Positions 33,649-42,648 of a stretch of DNA of 64,000 bases are shown here, piece after piece (within the stretch, counting starts at the first letter, position 1; each line of letters starts with the position of its first letter). Source of the stretch: Citrobacter tructae (lineage in GTDB: Bacteria > Pseudomonadota > Gammaproteobacteria > Enterobacterales > Enterobacteriaceae); assembly GCF_004684345.1 (NCBI RefSeq), contig NZ_CP038469.1, forward strand, positions 3,782,001-3,846,000, given 5' to 3'. The notes under the pieces are model-generated. The model saw only the letters and a program-made list of their open reading frames with translations. It was not told the DNA's origin and did not search any database. The position numbers and the translations under genes were made by a program.

Positions 33649-33742
33649 CGATATGCCGCAGCTTTTTTTAAGCTAGAGGGTACACGGGTGCAGAATTCCG
33701 CTACAATCTGCGCCACTATTCTTTCCATGCTCAGGAGATATC

Positions 33743-34357
33743 ATGAAAGTAGCAAAGGACCTGGTGGTCAGCCTGGCCTATCAGGTACGTACAGAAGACG
33801 GTGTGTTGGTTGATGAGTCTCCGGTGAGTGCACCGCTGGACTACCTGCATGGTCACGGTTCCCTGATTTCTGGCCTGGAAACAGCGCTGGACGGTCATGA
33901 AGTTGGCGATAAATTCGATGTTGCTGTTGGCGCAAACGACGCTTACGGTCAGTATGACGAAAACCTGGTGCAGCGCGTGCCGAAAGACGTCTTCATGGGC
34001 GTTGACGAATTGCAGGTTGGCATGCGTTTCCTGGCTGAAACTGACCAGGGTCCAGTACCGGTAGAAATTACCGAAGTGGAAGACGAGCACGTTGTGGTTG
34101 ACGGTAACCACATGCTGGCTGGCCAGAATCTGAAATTCAACGTGGAAGTTGTCGCTATCCGCGAAGCAACCGAAGAAGAACTGGCTCACGGCCACGTTCA
34201 CGGCGCACACGGCCATGACCACGATCACGAACATGGTCACGATGGTTGCTGCGGCGGTCACGGCCATGACCACGACCATGGTCATGAACACGGCGGCGAA
34301 GGCTGCTGCGGTGGCGGCGGTAAAGGCAAAGGTAACGGCGGCTGCGGTTGCCACTAA
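33743..34357 (+). CDS. slyD: SlyD, FKBP-type prolyl isomerase and metallochaperone
   Basis: 204 residues (E. coli 196). FKBP domain with the inserted chaperone flap, residues about 1-150, then a C-terminal metal-binding tail of alternating His, Asp, Cys and Gly (about 150-204). It helps protein folding and delivers nickel to hydrogenases; it is the host factor for phiX174 E lysis. The tail is somewhat longer than in E. coli and shows tandem repetition of HGHDHDH-like blocks. Confidence 0.97.
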   Translation: MKVAKDLVVSLAYQVRTEDGVLVDESPVSAPLDYLHGHGSLISGLETALDGHEVGDKFDVAVGANDAYGQYDENLVQRVPKDVFMGVDELQVGMRFLAETDQGPVPVEITEVEDEHVVVDGNHMLAGQNLKFNVEVVAIREATEEELAHGHVHGAHGHDHDHEHGHDGCCGGHGHDHDHGHEHGGEGCCGGGGKGKGNGGCGCH

Positions 34358-34365
34358 GAGTTTGT

Positions 34366-34434
34366 AATGCCTGATGGCGCACAGCTTTCAGGCTTACGGT
34401 AGGCCGGATAGGACGTTTACGTTGCCATCTGGCA
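34366..34434. repeat. BIME-like pair of inverted repeats after slyD
   Basis: Outer arms TGCCTGATGGC and GCCATCTGGCA enclose a second REP-like core (TAGGCCGGATAGGACG). This resembles a composite interspersed element built from REP units. It sits between slyD and the slyD/slyX bidirectional terminator. Confidence 0.7.
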
Positions 34435-34464
34435 CAAAAAAAGCGGGGAAACCCCGCTTTTTTT
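34435..34464. terminator. Bidirectional terminator slyD/slyX
   Basis: AAAGCGGGG and CCCCGCTTT with a 3-base loop, A-run on the left and T-run on the right, between the converging slyD and slyX genes. Confidence 0.9.
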
Positions 34465-34469
34465 ACGTC

Positions 34470-34688
34470 TCAATAATGCGGCGGTGGCGTCTCTTCAGAC
34501 TGCGACGCAATGTGGGATGGCTGCGTTGCTTTGAGCTTCTCCGTCAATAGACGCAGATGATCGCGCAGTTTGGCCATTTCCAGTTCGTGCGCGGTGACCG
34601 TCACGTTGAGTTCTTCAATGGTTATTTCCTGAAATGCCAGGCGGCTTTCCAGCTCAGCCAGGCGGGTTTCCAGCGTTGTATCCTGCAT
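34470..34688 (-). CDS. slyX: SlyX protein
   Basis: 72 residues, mostly a predicted coiled coil with heptads of Leu from about 5 to 55 (LAELESRLAFQEITIEELN). Same size as E. coli SlyX; found beside slyD in enterobacteria. Function unknown. Confidence 0.95.
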   Translation of the reverse strand: MQDTTLETRLAELESRLAFQEITIEELNVTVTAHELEMAKLRDHLRLLTEKLKATQPSHIASQSEETPPPHY

Positions 34689-34779
34689 GATTCACCTCTT
34701 TTGTTATTGCCGGCAGATCGCGGACTGCGGCGAATTCTACTTAACTTTGCCTGTTTGCACAGCACCCATTCCTTCGTAA

Positions 34780-34808
34780 CGAAACTAATTTAAACAAAAA
34801 GAGTCTGA
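34780..34808 (+). promoter_or_regulatory. SigmaE-type promoter of fkpA
   Basis: GAAACTA, 16 bases, TCTGA agrees with the sigmaE consensus GGAACTT-N16-TCTGA apart from two mismatches in the -35 element. fkpA belongs to the sigmaE envelope stress regulon in E. coli, and the position about 110 bases before fkpA fits. Confidence 0.75.
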
Positions 34809-34919
34809 AAAGTGGTGATAATAGGGCGTGCCTGTATGTTGATTTGTTCTGCAACGCTTTATAGTACATTTTTGTGTTAGCTAACCCTGGGGTGAGATGC
34901 CCCGGCCCTGGAGAGATGG

Positions 34920-35738
34920 ATGAAATCACTGTTTAAAGTAACGCTGCTGGCGACCACGATGGCCGTAGCTCTGCATGCCCCGATCACCTTCGCTGCCGAT
35001 GCTGCGAAACCAGCCGCTACTGCTGACAGCAAAGCTGCATTCAAAAATGACGACCAAAAATCTGCTTACGCGCTGGGCGCGTCTCTGGGTCGTTACATGG
35101 AAAATTCCCTGAAAGAACAGGAAAAACTGGGCATCAAACTGGATAAAGACCAGCTGATCGCAGGCGTTCAGGATGCGTTTGCAGATAAGAGCAAACTGTC
35201 CGACCAGGAAATCGAACAAACTCTGCAGGCGTTTGAAGCGCGCGTGAAGACCTCCGCCCAGGCGAAAATGGAAAAAGACGCGGCTGACAACGAAGCCAAA
35301 GGTAAAGTGTACCGCGAGAAGTTTTCTAAAGAGAAAGGGGTTAAAACCTCTTCTACTGGCCTGGTCTACAAAGTAGAGAAAGAAGGTACCGGTGCAGTGC
35401 CGAAAGACAGCGATACTGTTGTGGTGAACTACAAAGGTACGCTGATCGATGGTAAAGAGTTTGATAACTCCTACACCCGTGGTGAGCCGCTCTCCTTCCG
35501 TCTTGATGGTGTTATCCCTGGCTGGACCGAAGGCCTGAAAAACATCAAGAAAGGCGGCAAAATCCAGCTGGTTATTCCACCAGATCTGGCTTACGGAAAA
35601 ACCGGCGTTCCGGGGATCCCCGCTAACTCCACACTGGTCTTTGATGTTGAGCTGTTAGATATCAAACCGGCTCCGAAAGCGGATGCGCAGCCAGATGCTG
35701 TACCGGCTGATAAAGCTGCAGACAGCAGCAAAAAGTAA
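34920..35738 (+). CDS. fkpA: FkpA, periplasmic FKBP-type isomerase and chaperone
   Basis: 272 residues (E. coli 270). Sec signal peptide of about 25 residues ending in TFA-ADA. An N-terminal helical dimerisation domain (about 30-140) precedes the FKBP domain (about 145-255) with VNYKGTLIDGKEFDNS and VIPGWTEGLKNIKKGGKIQ. The C-terminal tail is rich in Ala, Asp and Lys. Terminator with T-run follows. Confidence 0.97.
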   Translation: MKSLFKVTLLATTMAVALHAPITFAADAAKPAATADSKAAFKNDDQKSAYALGASLGRYMENSLKEQEKLGIKLDKDQLIAGVQDAFADKSKLSDQEIEQTLQAFEARVKTSAQAKMEKDAADNEAKGKVYREKFSKEKGVKTSSTGLVYKVEKEGTGAVPKDSDTVVVNYKGTLIDGKEFDNSYTRGEPLSFRLDGVIPGWTEGLKNIKKGGKIQLVIPPDLAYGKTGVPGIPANSTLVFDVELLDIKPAPKADAQPDAVPADKAADSSKK

Positions 35739-35748
35739 GCGAACAGAA

Positions 35749-35776
35749 ACCGCCGCCCTCAGGGCGGCGGTTTTTT
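35749..35776 (+). terminator. Terminator after fkpA
   Basis: ACCGCCGCCCT and AGGGCGGCGGT arms with TTTTTT after the stem, 11 bases downstream of the fkpA stop. Confidence 0.92.
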
Positions 35777-35903
35777 ATTATCGACAGGATATAATTAATA
35801 CTGGAAAGCGCCTTGTGCGCTGTATTACTTTAGATGCCCCTAATAGTGATGAGCCTGCCCTGACAACATAACGACAGGCTCCTGAAAAGGAGTGCTTTTT
35901 TTC

Positions 35904-36626
35904 ATGTCCAGGTCGCTTTTAACCAACGAAACCAGTGAGCTAGATTTGCTGGATCAACGTCCTTTTGATCAAACTGACTTCGATATCCTTAAATCCTACG
36001 AAGCGGTAGTGGACGGGTTGGCGATGCTCATTGGTTCCCATTGTGAAATCGTATTGCACTCTTTGCAGGATTTGAAATGCTCGGCTATTCGCATAGCTAA
36101 CGGTGAACACACGGGCCGTAAAATCGGCTCACCGATTACCGATCTGGCATTGCGCATGCTGCATGATATGACGGGTGCGGATAGCAGCGTGTCGAAGTGT
36201 TACTTCACACGTGCGAAAAGCGGTGTCTTGATGAAGTCGGTGACGATTGCCATTCGCAACCGTGAGCATCGCGTAATTGGTCTGCTGTGCATCAACATGA
36301 ACCTTGATGTTCCTTTTTCGCAGATAATGAATACATTTATCCCGCCGGAAACGCCGGAAGTGGGTTCTGCCGTGAACTTTGCCTCATCAGTGGAAGATCT
36401 GGTTACCCAGACGCTGGAGTTCACGATTGAAGAAGTGAATGCCGATCGTAACGTCTCCAACAATGCGAAGAATCGTCAGATCGTCCTGAATCTGTATGAG
36501 AAAGGTATCTTCGATATCAAAGATGCCATTAACCAGGTCGCTGACCGTCTGAACATCTCCAAGCACACGGTCTACCTCTATATTCGCCAGTTCAAAAGCG
36601 GCGATTTCCAGGGGCAAGACAAGTAA
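35904..36626 (+). CDS. yheO: YheO, PAS-like regulator
   Basis: 240 residues from the ATG at 35904 (AAGGAG upstream). N-terminal YheO-like PAS domain (about 20-140) and C-terminal helix-turn-helix (about 190-235, INQVADRLNISKHTVYLYIRQFK). Same layout as E. coli YheO and the DauR family. It overlaps tusD by one base, so it heads the yheO-tusDCB operon. Target genes unknown. Confidence 0.94.
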   Translation: MSRSLLTNETSELDLLDQRPFDQTDFDILKSYEAVVDGLAMLIGSHCEIVLHSLQDLKCSAIRIANGEHTGRKIGSPITDLALRMLHDMTGADSSVSKCYFTRAKSGVLMKSVTIAIRNREHRVIGLLCINMNLDVPFSQIMNTFIPPETPEVGSAVNFASSVEDLVTQTLEFTIEEVNADRNVSNNAKNRQIVLNLYEKGIFDIKDAINQVADRLNISKHTVYLYIRQFKSGDFQGQDK

Positions 36627-37012
36627 TGCGCTTTGCTATCGTCGTGACTGGTCCTGCTTATGGCACACAGCAGGCGAGCAGCGCGTTGCAATTTGCCCAC
36701 GCATTGATTGAAGAAGGTCATGAGTTAAGCAGCGTCTTCTTCTATCGGGAAGGCGTGTATAACGCCAACCTTCTGACGTCGCCCGCCAGTGATGAATTTG
36801 ATCTGGTGCGCGCCTGGCAACAGCTTAACCAGCATCACGGTGTGGAGCTAAATATCTGCGTGGCGGCGGCACTACGCCGCGGCGTTGTTGATGAAACTGA
36901 AGCAAAGAGGCTGGGATTGGCTGGGGCTAATTTACAATCAGGTTTTACGCTTAGTGGACTGGGAGCGCTGGCTGAGGCATCCCTGACGTGCGATCGCGTG
37001 GTGCAATTCTAA
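36626..37012 (+). CDS. tusD: TusD, sulfur relay subunit
   Basis: 128 residues. The TusBCD complex passes persulfide sulfur from TusA to TusE for 2-thiouridine in tRNA wobble bases. The catalytic Cys lies in LNICVAAALRRG, near residue 78. Overlaps tusC and yheO by one base each. Confidence 0.97.
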   Translation: MRFAIVVTGPAYGTQQASSALQFAHALIEEGHELSSVFFYREGVYNANLLTSPASDEFDLVRAWQQLNQHHGVELNICVAAALRRGVVDETEAKRLGLAGANLQSGFTLSGLGALAEASLTCDRVVQF

Positions 37013-37371
37013 TGAAACGTGTTGCTTTTGTCTTTTCCACCGTGCCGCACGGGAGCGCATCGGGCCGCGAAGGGCTGGATGCACTGCTGGCAACATCAGC
37101 ACTAACAGAAGATCTCGGCGTCTTTTTTATCGGAGATGGTGTATTCCAGATCCTGGCGGAGCAAAAACCCGATCTGGTCCTCGCGCGAGATTATATTGCG
37201 ACCTTCAAACTGTTGGGGCTGTACGATATAGAGCAATGCTGGATGTGTGCCGCTTCATTGCGCGAACGTGGCCTTGCTCAGAGCGTGAATTTTGTTGTCA
37301 ATGCAACGGTACTTGAACCTGCAGACCTGCGCCGCGAGCTTGGCAACTATGACGTCATTATGAGGTTCTAA
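37012..37371 (+). CDS. tusC: TusC, sulfur relay subunit
   Basis: 119 residues, DsrF-like, structural partner in the TusBCD hexamer. The start at 37012 overlaps the tusD stop and gives the family length; an earlier ATG at 36988 lies inside tusD and would add a non-homologous extension. Confidence 0.96.
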   Translation: MKRVAFVFSTVPHGSASGREGLDALLATSALTEDLGVFFIGDGVFQILAEQKPDLVLARDYIATFKLLGLYDIEQCWMCAASLRERGLAQSVNFVVNATVLEPADLRRELGNYDVIMRF

Positions 37372-37377
37372 ACGCTC

Positions 37378-37665
37378 ATGCTGCATACTTTACATCGCTC
37401 TGCGTGGCTGACCGACTTCTCTTCCCTGTTGCGTCTCGTTGGCGCAGATGACGAGCTTTTATTGCTCCAGGATGGCGTGACTGCGGCAATAGAAGGCAGT
37501 CGTTTCCTTGAAACTCTGCGAAATGCCTCCATTAAGGTTTATGTACTGGAAGAAGACATTAAGGCTCGTGGGTTGTGTGGTCAAATTTCAGACAGTGTCG
37601 TCAGGGTTAGCTATACTGACTTCGTCAGACTTACGGTGAAGCATCCCAACCAGATGGCCTGGTAA
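37378..37665 (+). CDS. tusB: TusB, sulfur relay subunit
   Basis: 95 residues, DsrH-like third subunit of TusBCD, 6 bases after tusC. Same length as in E. coli. The str promoter begins 22 bases further on. Confidence 0.96.
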   Translation: MLHTLHRSAWLTDFSSLLRLVGADDELLLLQDGVTAAIEGSRFLETLRNASIKVYVLEEDIKARGLCGQISDSVVRVSYTDFVRLTVKHPNQMAW

Positions 37666-37687
37666 TTGCGGGATCGTTGTATATTTC

Positions 37688-37716
37688 TTGACACCTTTTC
37701 GACACCGACCTAAAAT
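37688..37716 (+). promoter_or_regulatory. str operon promoter
   Basis: TTGACA, 17 bases, TAAAAT: a near-consensus sigma70 promoter 75 bases before rpsL, in the same place as the E. coli str promoter. Confidence 0.9.
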
Positions 37717-37790
37717 TCTGCGTCCTCATATTGTATGAGGTCGTTTTATTACGTGTTTACGAAGCAAAAGCTAAAACCAGGAGCTATTTA

Positions 37791-38165
37791 ATGGCAACAG
37801 TTAACCAGCTGGTACGCAAACCACGCGCACGCAAAGTTGCAAAGAGCAACGTGCCTGCGCTGGAAGCCTGCCCGCAGAAACGTGGTGTATGTACCCGTGT
37901 ATATACCACCACTCCTAAAAAACCAAACTCCGCACTGCGTAAAGTATGCCGTGTGCGTTTGACTAACGGTTTCGAAGTGACTTCCTACATCGGTGGTGAA
38001 GGTCACAACCTGCAGGAACACTCCGTGATCCTGATCCGTGGCGGTCGTGTAAAAGACCTTCCGGGTGTTCGTTACCACACCGTTCGTGGTGCGCTTGACT
38101 GCTCCGGCGTTAAAGACCGTAAGCAATCTCGCTCCAAGTATGGCGTGAAACGTCCTAAGGCTTAA
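37791..38165 (+). CDS. rpsL: 30S ribosomal protein S12
   Basis: 124 residues; the start at 37791 follows CCAGGAG. It shapes the decoding centre. The loops TTPKKPNSALRK and GGRVKDLPGVRYH keep the wild-type lysines (K43 and K88) and no known streptomycin-resistance substitution is seen. First gene of the str operon. Confidence 0.98.
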   Translation: MATVNQLVRKPRARKVAKSNVPALEACPQKRGVCTRVYTTTPKKPNSALRKVCRVRLTNGFEVTSYIGGEGHNLQEHSVILIRGGRVKDLPGVRYHTVRGALDCSGVKDRKQSRSKYGVKRPKA

Positions 38166-38260
38166 TGGTTCTCCGTTAAGTAAGGCCAAACGTTTTATAT
38201 TAATGTCAAACTAAACTCGTAGAGTTTTGGACAATCCTGAATTAACAACGGAGTATTCCC

Positions 38261-38731
38261 ATGCCACGTCGTCGCGTCATTGGTCAGCGTAAAATTCTGC
38301 CGGATCCTAAGTTCGGATCAGAGCTGCTGGCTAAATTTGTAAATATCCTGATGGTAGATGGTAAAAAATCTACTGCAGAAACCATCGTATACAGTGCCCT
38401 GGAGACCCTGGCTCAGCGCGCTGGTAAAGATGGCCTGGAAGCCTTTGAAGTAGCCCTTGAAAACGTGCGCCCGACTGTCGAAGTTAAGTCTCGCCGCGTT
38501 GGTGGTTCTACTTATCAGGTACCAGTTGAAGTCCGTCCGGTCCGTCGTAATGCTCTGGCAATGCGTTGGATCGTTGAAGCTGCTCGTAAACGCGGTGATA
38601 AATCCATGGCTCTGCGCCTGGCGAACGAACTTTCTGATGCTGCAGAAAACAAAGGTACTGCAGTTAAGAAACGTGAAGACGTTCACCGTATGGCAGAAGC
38701 CAACAAGGCGTTCGCACACTACCGTTGGTAA
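38261..38731 (+). CDS. rpsG: 30S ribosomal protein S7
   Basis: 156 residues, the short form (E. coli K-12 has a 179-residue variant). S7 nucleates assembly of the 30S head and represses the str mRNA by binding the rpsL-rpsG spacer, here 95 bases (38166-38260). Ribosome binding site CGGAG upstream. Confidence 0.98.
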   Translation: MPRRRVIGQRKILPDPKFGSELLAKFVNILMVDGKKSTAETIVYSALETLAQRAGKDGLEAFEVALENVRPTVEVKSRRVGGSTYQVPVEVRPVRRNALAMRWIVEAARKRGDKSMALRLANELSDAAENKGTAVKKREDVHRMAEANKAFAHYRW

Positions 38732-38827
38732 TCCCTTCGGAGTAATAGTCACCAGGCGGGCGCTTCCTGTAAGCAGCCCGCTTTGGGCTACTTAAATTGA
38801 ACGCCTAAAAGATAAACGAGGAATCAA

Positions 38828-40942
38828 ATGGCTCGTACAACACCCATCGCGCGCTACCGTAACATCGGTATCAGTGCGCACATCGACGCCGGTAAAACCA
38901 CTACTACCGAACGTATTCTGTTCTACACCGGTGTAAACCATAAAATCGGTGAAGTTCATGACGGCGCAGCCACCATGGACTGGATGGAGCAGGAGCAGGA
39001 GCGTGGTATTACTATCACCTCCGCAGCGACTACTGCATTCTGGTCTGGTATGGCCAAGCAGTATGAACCGCATCGCGTAAACATCATCGACACCCCGGGG
39101 CACGTTGACTTCACTATCGAAGTAGAACGTTCCATGCGTGTGCTTGATGGTGCAGTAATGGTTTACTGCGCAGTTGGTGGTGTTCAGCCGCAGTCTGAAA
39201 CCGTATGGCGTCAGGCTAACAAATATAAAGTTCCACGTATTGCGTTCGTTAACAAAATGGACCGTATGGGTGCGAACTTCCTGAAAGTTGTTGGTCAGAT
39301 CAAAACCCGTCTGGGCGCGAACCCTGTTCCGCTGCAGTTGGCGATTGGTGCTGAAGAACATTTCACCGGTGTTGTTGACCTGGTGAAAATGAAAGCCATC
39401 AACTGGAACGAAGAAGATGCAGGCGTAACCTTCACTTATGAAGATATCCCAGCAGACATGCAGGAACTGGCCGAAGAATGGCACCAGAACCTGATCGAGT
39501 CCGCTGCAGAAGCTTCAGAAGAACTGATGGAGAAATACCTGGGTGGTGAAGAACTGACTGAAGAAGAGATCAAGAAAGCTCTGCGTCAGCGCGTTCTGAA
39601 CAACGAAATCATCCTGGTAACCTGTGGTTCTGCGTTCAAGAACAAAGGTGTTCAGGCGATGCTGGATGCGGTAATTGATTACCTGCCATCCCCAGTCGAC
39701 GTACCTGCGATCAACGGTATTCTGGACGACGGTAAAGATACTCCGGCTGAGCGTCACGCTAGCGATGAAGAGCCGTTTGCTGCTCTGGCATTCAAAATCG
39801 CTACCGACCCGTTCGTGGGTAACTTGACCTTCTTCCGCGTGTACTCTGGCGTGGTTAACTCTGGTGATACCATCCTGAACTCCGTGAAAACTGCACGTGA
39901 GCGTTTCGGTCGTATCGTTCAGATGCACGCTAACAAACGTGAAGAGATCAAAGAAGTTCGCGCGGGCGACATCGCTGCTGCTATCGGTCTGAAAGACGTA
40001 ACTACGGGTGACACGCTGTGTGATCCTAACGCGCCAATCATTCTGGAGCGTATGGAATTCCCTGAGCCGGTAATCTCCATCGCGGTAGAACCGAAAACCA
40101 AAGCTGACCAGGAAAAAATGGGTCTGGCTCTGGGCCGTCTGGCTAAAGAAGACCCGTCTTTCCGCGTATGGACTGACGAAGAATCTAACCAGACCATTAT
40201 CGCCGGTATGGGTGAGCTGCACCTCGACATCATCGTTGACCGCATGAAGCGTGAATTCAACGTTGAAGCGAACGTCGGTAAACCTCAGGTTGCTTACCGT
40301 GAAGCGATTCGCGCGAAAGTTACCGATATCGAAGGTAAACACGCTAAGCAGTCTGGTGGTCGCGGTCAGTACGGTCATGTTGTTATCGACATGTACCCGC
40401 TGGAGCCGGGTTCAAACCCGAAAGGCTACGAGTTCATCAACGACATTAAAGGTGGTGTAATTCCTGGCGAATACATCCCGGCCGTTGATAAAGGCATCCA
40501 GGAACAGCTGAAATCTGGCCCGCTGGCTGGCTATCCGGTTGTTGATCTGGGCGTGCGTCTGCACTTCGGTTCTTACCATGACGTTGACTCCTCTGAGCTG
40601 GCGTTTAAACTGGCCGCTTCTATCGCCTTCAAAGATGGCTTTAAGAAAGCGAAACCTGTTCTGCTTGAGCCGATCATGAAGGTTGAAGTAGAAACGCCGG
40701 AAGAGAACACTGGTGACGTCATCGGTGACCTTAGCCGTCGTCGTGGTATGCTGCGTGGTCAGGAATCTAACGTCACTGGCGTTGTGATTCACGCTGAAGT
40801 TCCGCTGTCTGAAATGTTCGGATATGCAACTCAACTGCGTTCTCTGACCAAAGGTCGTGCTTCTTACTCCATGGAGTTCCTGAAGTATGATGATGCGCCG
40901 AACAACGTTGCTCAGGCCGTAATCGAAGCCCGCGGTAAATAA
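38828..40942 (+). CDS. fusA: Elongation factor G
   Basis: 704 residues. GTPase that drives translocation and, with RRF, ribosome recycling. G1 motif AHIDAGKTT, switch II DTPGHVDF, and NKMD are seen in order; the domains II-V follow. Third gene of the str operon. Confidence 0.99.
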   Translation: MARTTPIARYRNIGISAHIDAGKTTTTERILFYTGVNHKIGEVHDGAATMDWMEQEQERGITITSAATTAFWSGMAKQYEPHRVNIIDTPGHVDFTIEVERSMRVLDGAVMVYCAVGGVQPQSETVWRQANKYKVPRIAFVNKMDRMGANFLKVVGQIKTRLGANPVPLQLAIGAEEHFTGVVDLVKMKAINWNEEDAGVTFTYEDIPADMQELAEEWHQNLIESAAEASEELMEKYLGGEELTEEEIKKALRQRVLNNEIILVTCGSAFKNKGVQAMLDAVIDYLPSPVDVPAINGILDDGKDTPAERHASDEEPFAALAFKIATDPFVGNLTFFRVYSGVVNSGDTILNSVKTARERFGRIVQMHANKREEIKEVRAGDIAAAIGLKDVTTGDTLCDPNAPIILERMEFPEPVISIAVEPKTKADQEKMGLALGRLAKEDPSFRVWTDEESNQTIIAGMGELHLDIIVDRMKREFNVEANVGKPQVAYREAIRAKVTDIEGKHAKQSGGRGQYGHVVIDMYPLEPGSNPKGYEFINDIKGGVIPGEYIPAVDKGIQEQLKSGPLAGYPVVDLGVRLHFGSYHDVDSSELAFKLAASIAFKDGFKKAKPVLLEPIMKVEVETPEENTGDVIGDLSRRRGMLRGQESNVTGVVIHAEVPLSEMFGYATQLRSLTKGRASYSMEFLKYDDAPNNVAQAVIEARGK

Positions 40943-41013
40943 GCCGCAGGGTTAAAAACCAAAATCCCGTGCTCTCTCTATAAGGGGAGAGCACTATAGT
41001 AAGGAATATAGCC

Positions 41014-42198
41014 GTGTCTAAAGAAAAATTTGAACGTACAAAACCGCACGTTAACGTCGGCACCATCGGCCACGTTGACCACGGTAAAACTACTCTGACC
41101 GCTGCAATCACCACCGTACTGGCTAAAACCTACGGCGGTTCTGCTCGCGCATTCGATCAGATCGATAACGCACCGGAAGAAAAAGCTCGTGGTATCACCA
41201 TCAACACTTCTCACGTTGAATATGACACCCCGACTCGCCACTACGCACACGTAGACTGCCCGGGCCACGCCGACTATGTTAAAAACATGATCACCGGTGC
41301 TGCGCAGATGGACGGCGCGATCCTGGTTGTTGCTGCGACTGACGGCCCGATGCCGCAGACTCGTGAGCACATCCTGCTGGGTCGTCAGGTTGGCGTTCCG
41401 TACATCATCGTGTTCCTGAACAAATGCGACATGGTTGATGACGAAGAGCTGCTGGAACTGGTAGAAATGGAAGTTCGTGAACTTCTGTCTCAGTACGATT
41501 TCCCGGGCGACGACACTCCGATCGTTCGCGGTTCTGCTCTGAAAGCGCTGGAAGGCGAAGCAGAGTGGGAAGCTAAAATCGTTGAACTGGCTGGCTACCT
41601 GGATTCTTACATCCCGGAACCAGAGCGTGCGATTGACAAGCCGTTCCTGCTGCCTATCGAAGACGTATTCTCCATCTCCGGCCGTGGTACCGTTGTTACC
41701 GGTCGTGTAGAGCGCGGTATCGTTAAAGTTGGCGAAGAAGTTGAAATCGTTGGTATCAAAGAGACTGCTAAGTCTACCTGTACTGGCGTTGAAATGTTCC
41801 GCAAACTGCTGGACGAAGGCCGTGCTGGTGAGAACGTTGGTGTTCTGCTGCGTGGTATCAAACGTGAAGAAATCGAACGTGGTCAGGTACTGGCTAAGCC
41901 GGGCTCTATCAAGCCGCACACCAAGTTCGAATCTGAAGTTTACATCCTGTCCAAAGACGAAGGCGGCCGTCATACTCCGTTCTTCAAAGGCTACCGTCCT
42001 CAGTTCTACTTCCGTACTACTGACGTGACTGGTACCATCGAACTGCCAGAAGGCGTAGAGATGGTAATGCCGGGCGACAACATCAAAATGGTTGTTACCC
42101 TGATCCACCCGATCGCGATGGACGACGGTCTGCGTTTCGCAATCCGTGAAGGCGGCCGTACCGTTGGCGCGGGCGTTGTTGCTAAAGTTCTGAGCTAA
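41014..42198 (+). CDS. tufA: Elongation factor Tu
   Basis: 394 residues from a GTG start at 41014, as usual for tufA. Delivers aminoacyl-tRNA to the ribosome. GHVDHGKTT, DCPGHADYV and NKCDMVDD are the GTP-binding motifs. Last gene of the str operon, closed by a terminator at 42225. A second copy (tufB) is expected outside the window. Confidence 0.99.
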   Translation: MSKEKFERTKPHVNVGTIGHVDHGKTTLTAAITTVLAKTYGGSARAFDQIDNAPEEKARGITINTSHVEYDTPTRHYAHVDCPGHADYVKNMITGAAQMDGAILVVAATDGPMPQTREHILLGRQVGVPYIIVFLNKCDMVDDEELLELVEMEVRELLSQYDFPGDDTPIVRGSALKALEGEAEWEAKIVELAGYLDSYIPEPERAIDKPFLLPIEDVFSISGRGTVVTGRVERGIVKVGEEVEIVGIKETAKSTCTGVEMFRKLLDEGRAGENVGVLLRGIKREEIERGQVLAKPGSIKPHTKFESEVYILSKDEGGRHTPFFKGYRPQFYFRTTDVTGTIELPEGVEMVMPGDNIKMVVTLIHPIAMDDGLRFAIREGGRTVGAGVVAKVLS

Positions 42199-42224
42199 TT
42201 ACTCGTTAATTAGTTTTGAATTGA

Positions 42225-42248
42225 AAAGGGCGCTTAGGCGCCCTTTTT
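42225..42248 (+). terminator. str operon terminator
   Basis: GGGCGC and GCGCCC arms flanked by AAA and TTTTT, 27 bases after the tufA stop. Confidence 0.9.
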
Positions 42249-42330
42249 GCTGCCTGTGATTTAACGTCTGTAATATTTATTCGCATTTTTGGCGAGACCA
42301 GTCAGCATACAAACAGTATTGTGCTATTGT

Positions 42331-42349
42331 AATCATAACTATTCTCATT
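42331..42349. promoter_or_regulatory. Fur box upstream of bfd
   Basis: The minus-strand reading AATGAGAATAGTTATGATT fits the Fur consensus (repeats of GATAAT) well. bfd is iron-repressed in E. coli. The site lies 34 bases before the bfd start. Confidence 0.75.
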
Positions 42350-42382
42350 TACACTTTGCGCATAAATTGAACGGGAGCAATC

Positions 42383-42577
42383 ATGTACGTTTGTTTGTGT
42401 AATGCGATAAGTGATAAAAAAATTCGTCAGGCTGTTCGCCAGTTTCATCCGCAATCCTTTCAGCAATTACGTAAATTTATTCCTGTTGGAAATCAATGTG
42501 GTAAATGCATTCGTGCCGCGCGTGAAGTGATGCAAGATGAGCTGACACAAATGCCAGAATTTAAAGAGATCGCCTAA
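42383..42577 (+). CDS. bfd: Bacterioferritin-associated ferredoxin
   Basis: 64 residues with four Cys at positions 4, 6, 38 and 41 (CLC and CGKC) that hold a [2Fe-2S] cluster. It donates electrons to bacterioferritin haem to release stored iron. Next to bfr and preceded by a Fur-like box. Confidence 0.97.
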   Translation: MYVCLCNAISDKKIRQAVRQFHPQSFQQLRKFIPVGNQCGKCIRAAREVMQDELTQMPEFKEIA

Positions 42578-42648
42578 GTCACACTCTTTTTTTTGACATC
42601 CCGGTAGCCCCATCTACGCTCTAAGAGTGGAAGCGGAGGGACTATAAA

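Noticed and set aside
40978..42108. 376-codon frame antisense to tufA
   Set aside because: Shadow of highly expressed codon-biased tufA; strange composition (rich in Phe, Thr, Asn) typical of antisense frames of ribosomal genes.
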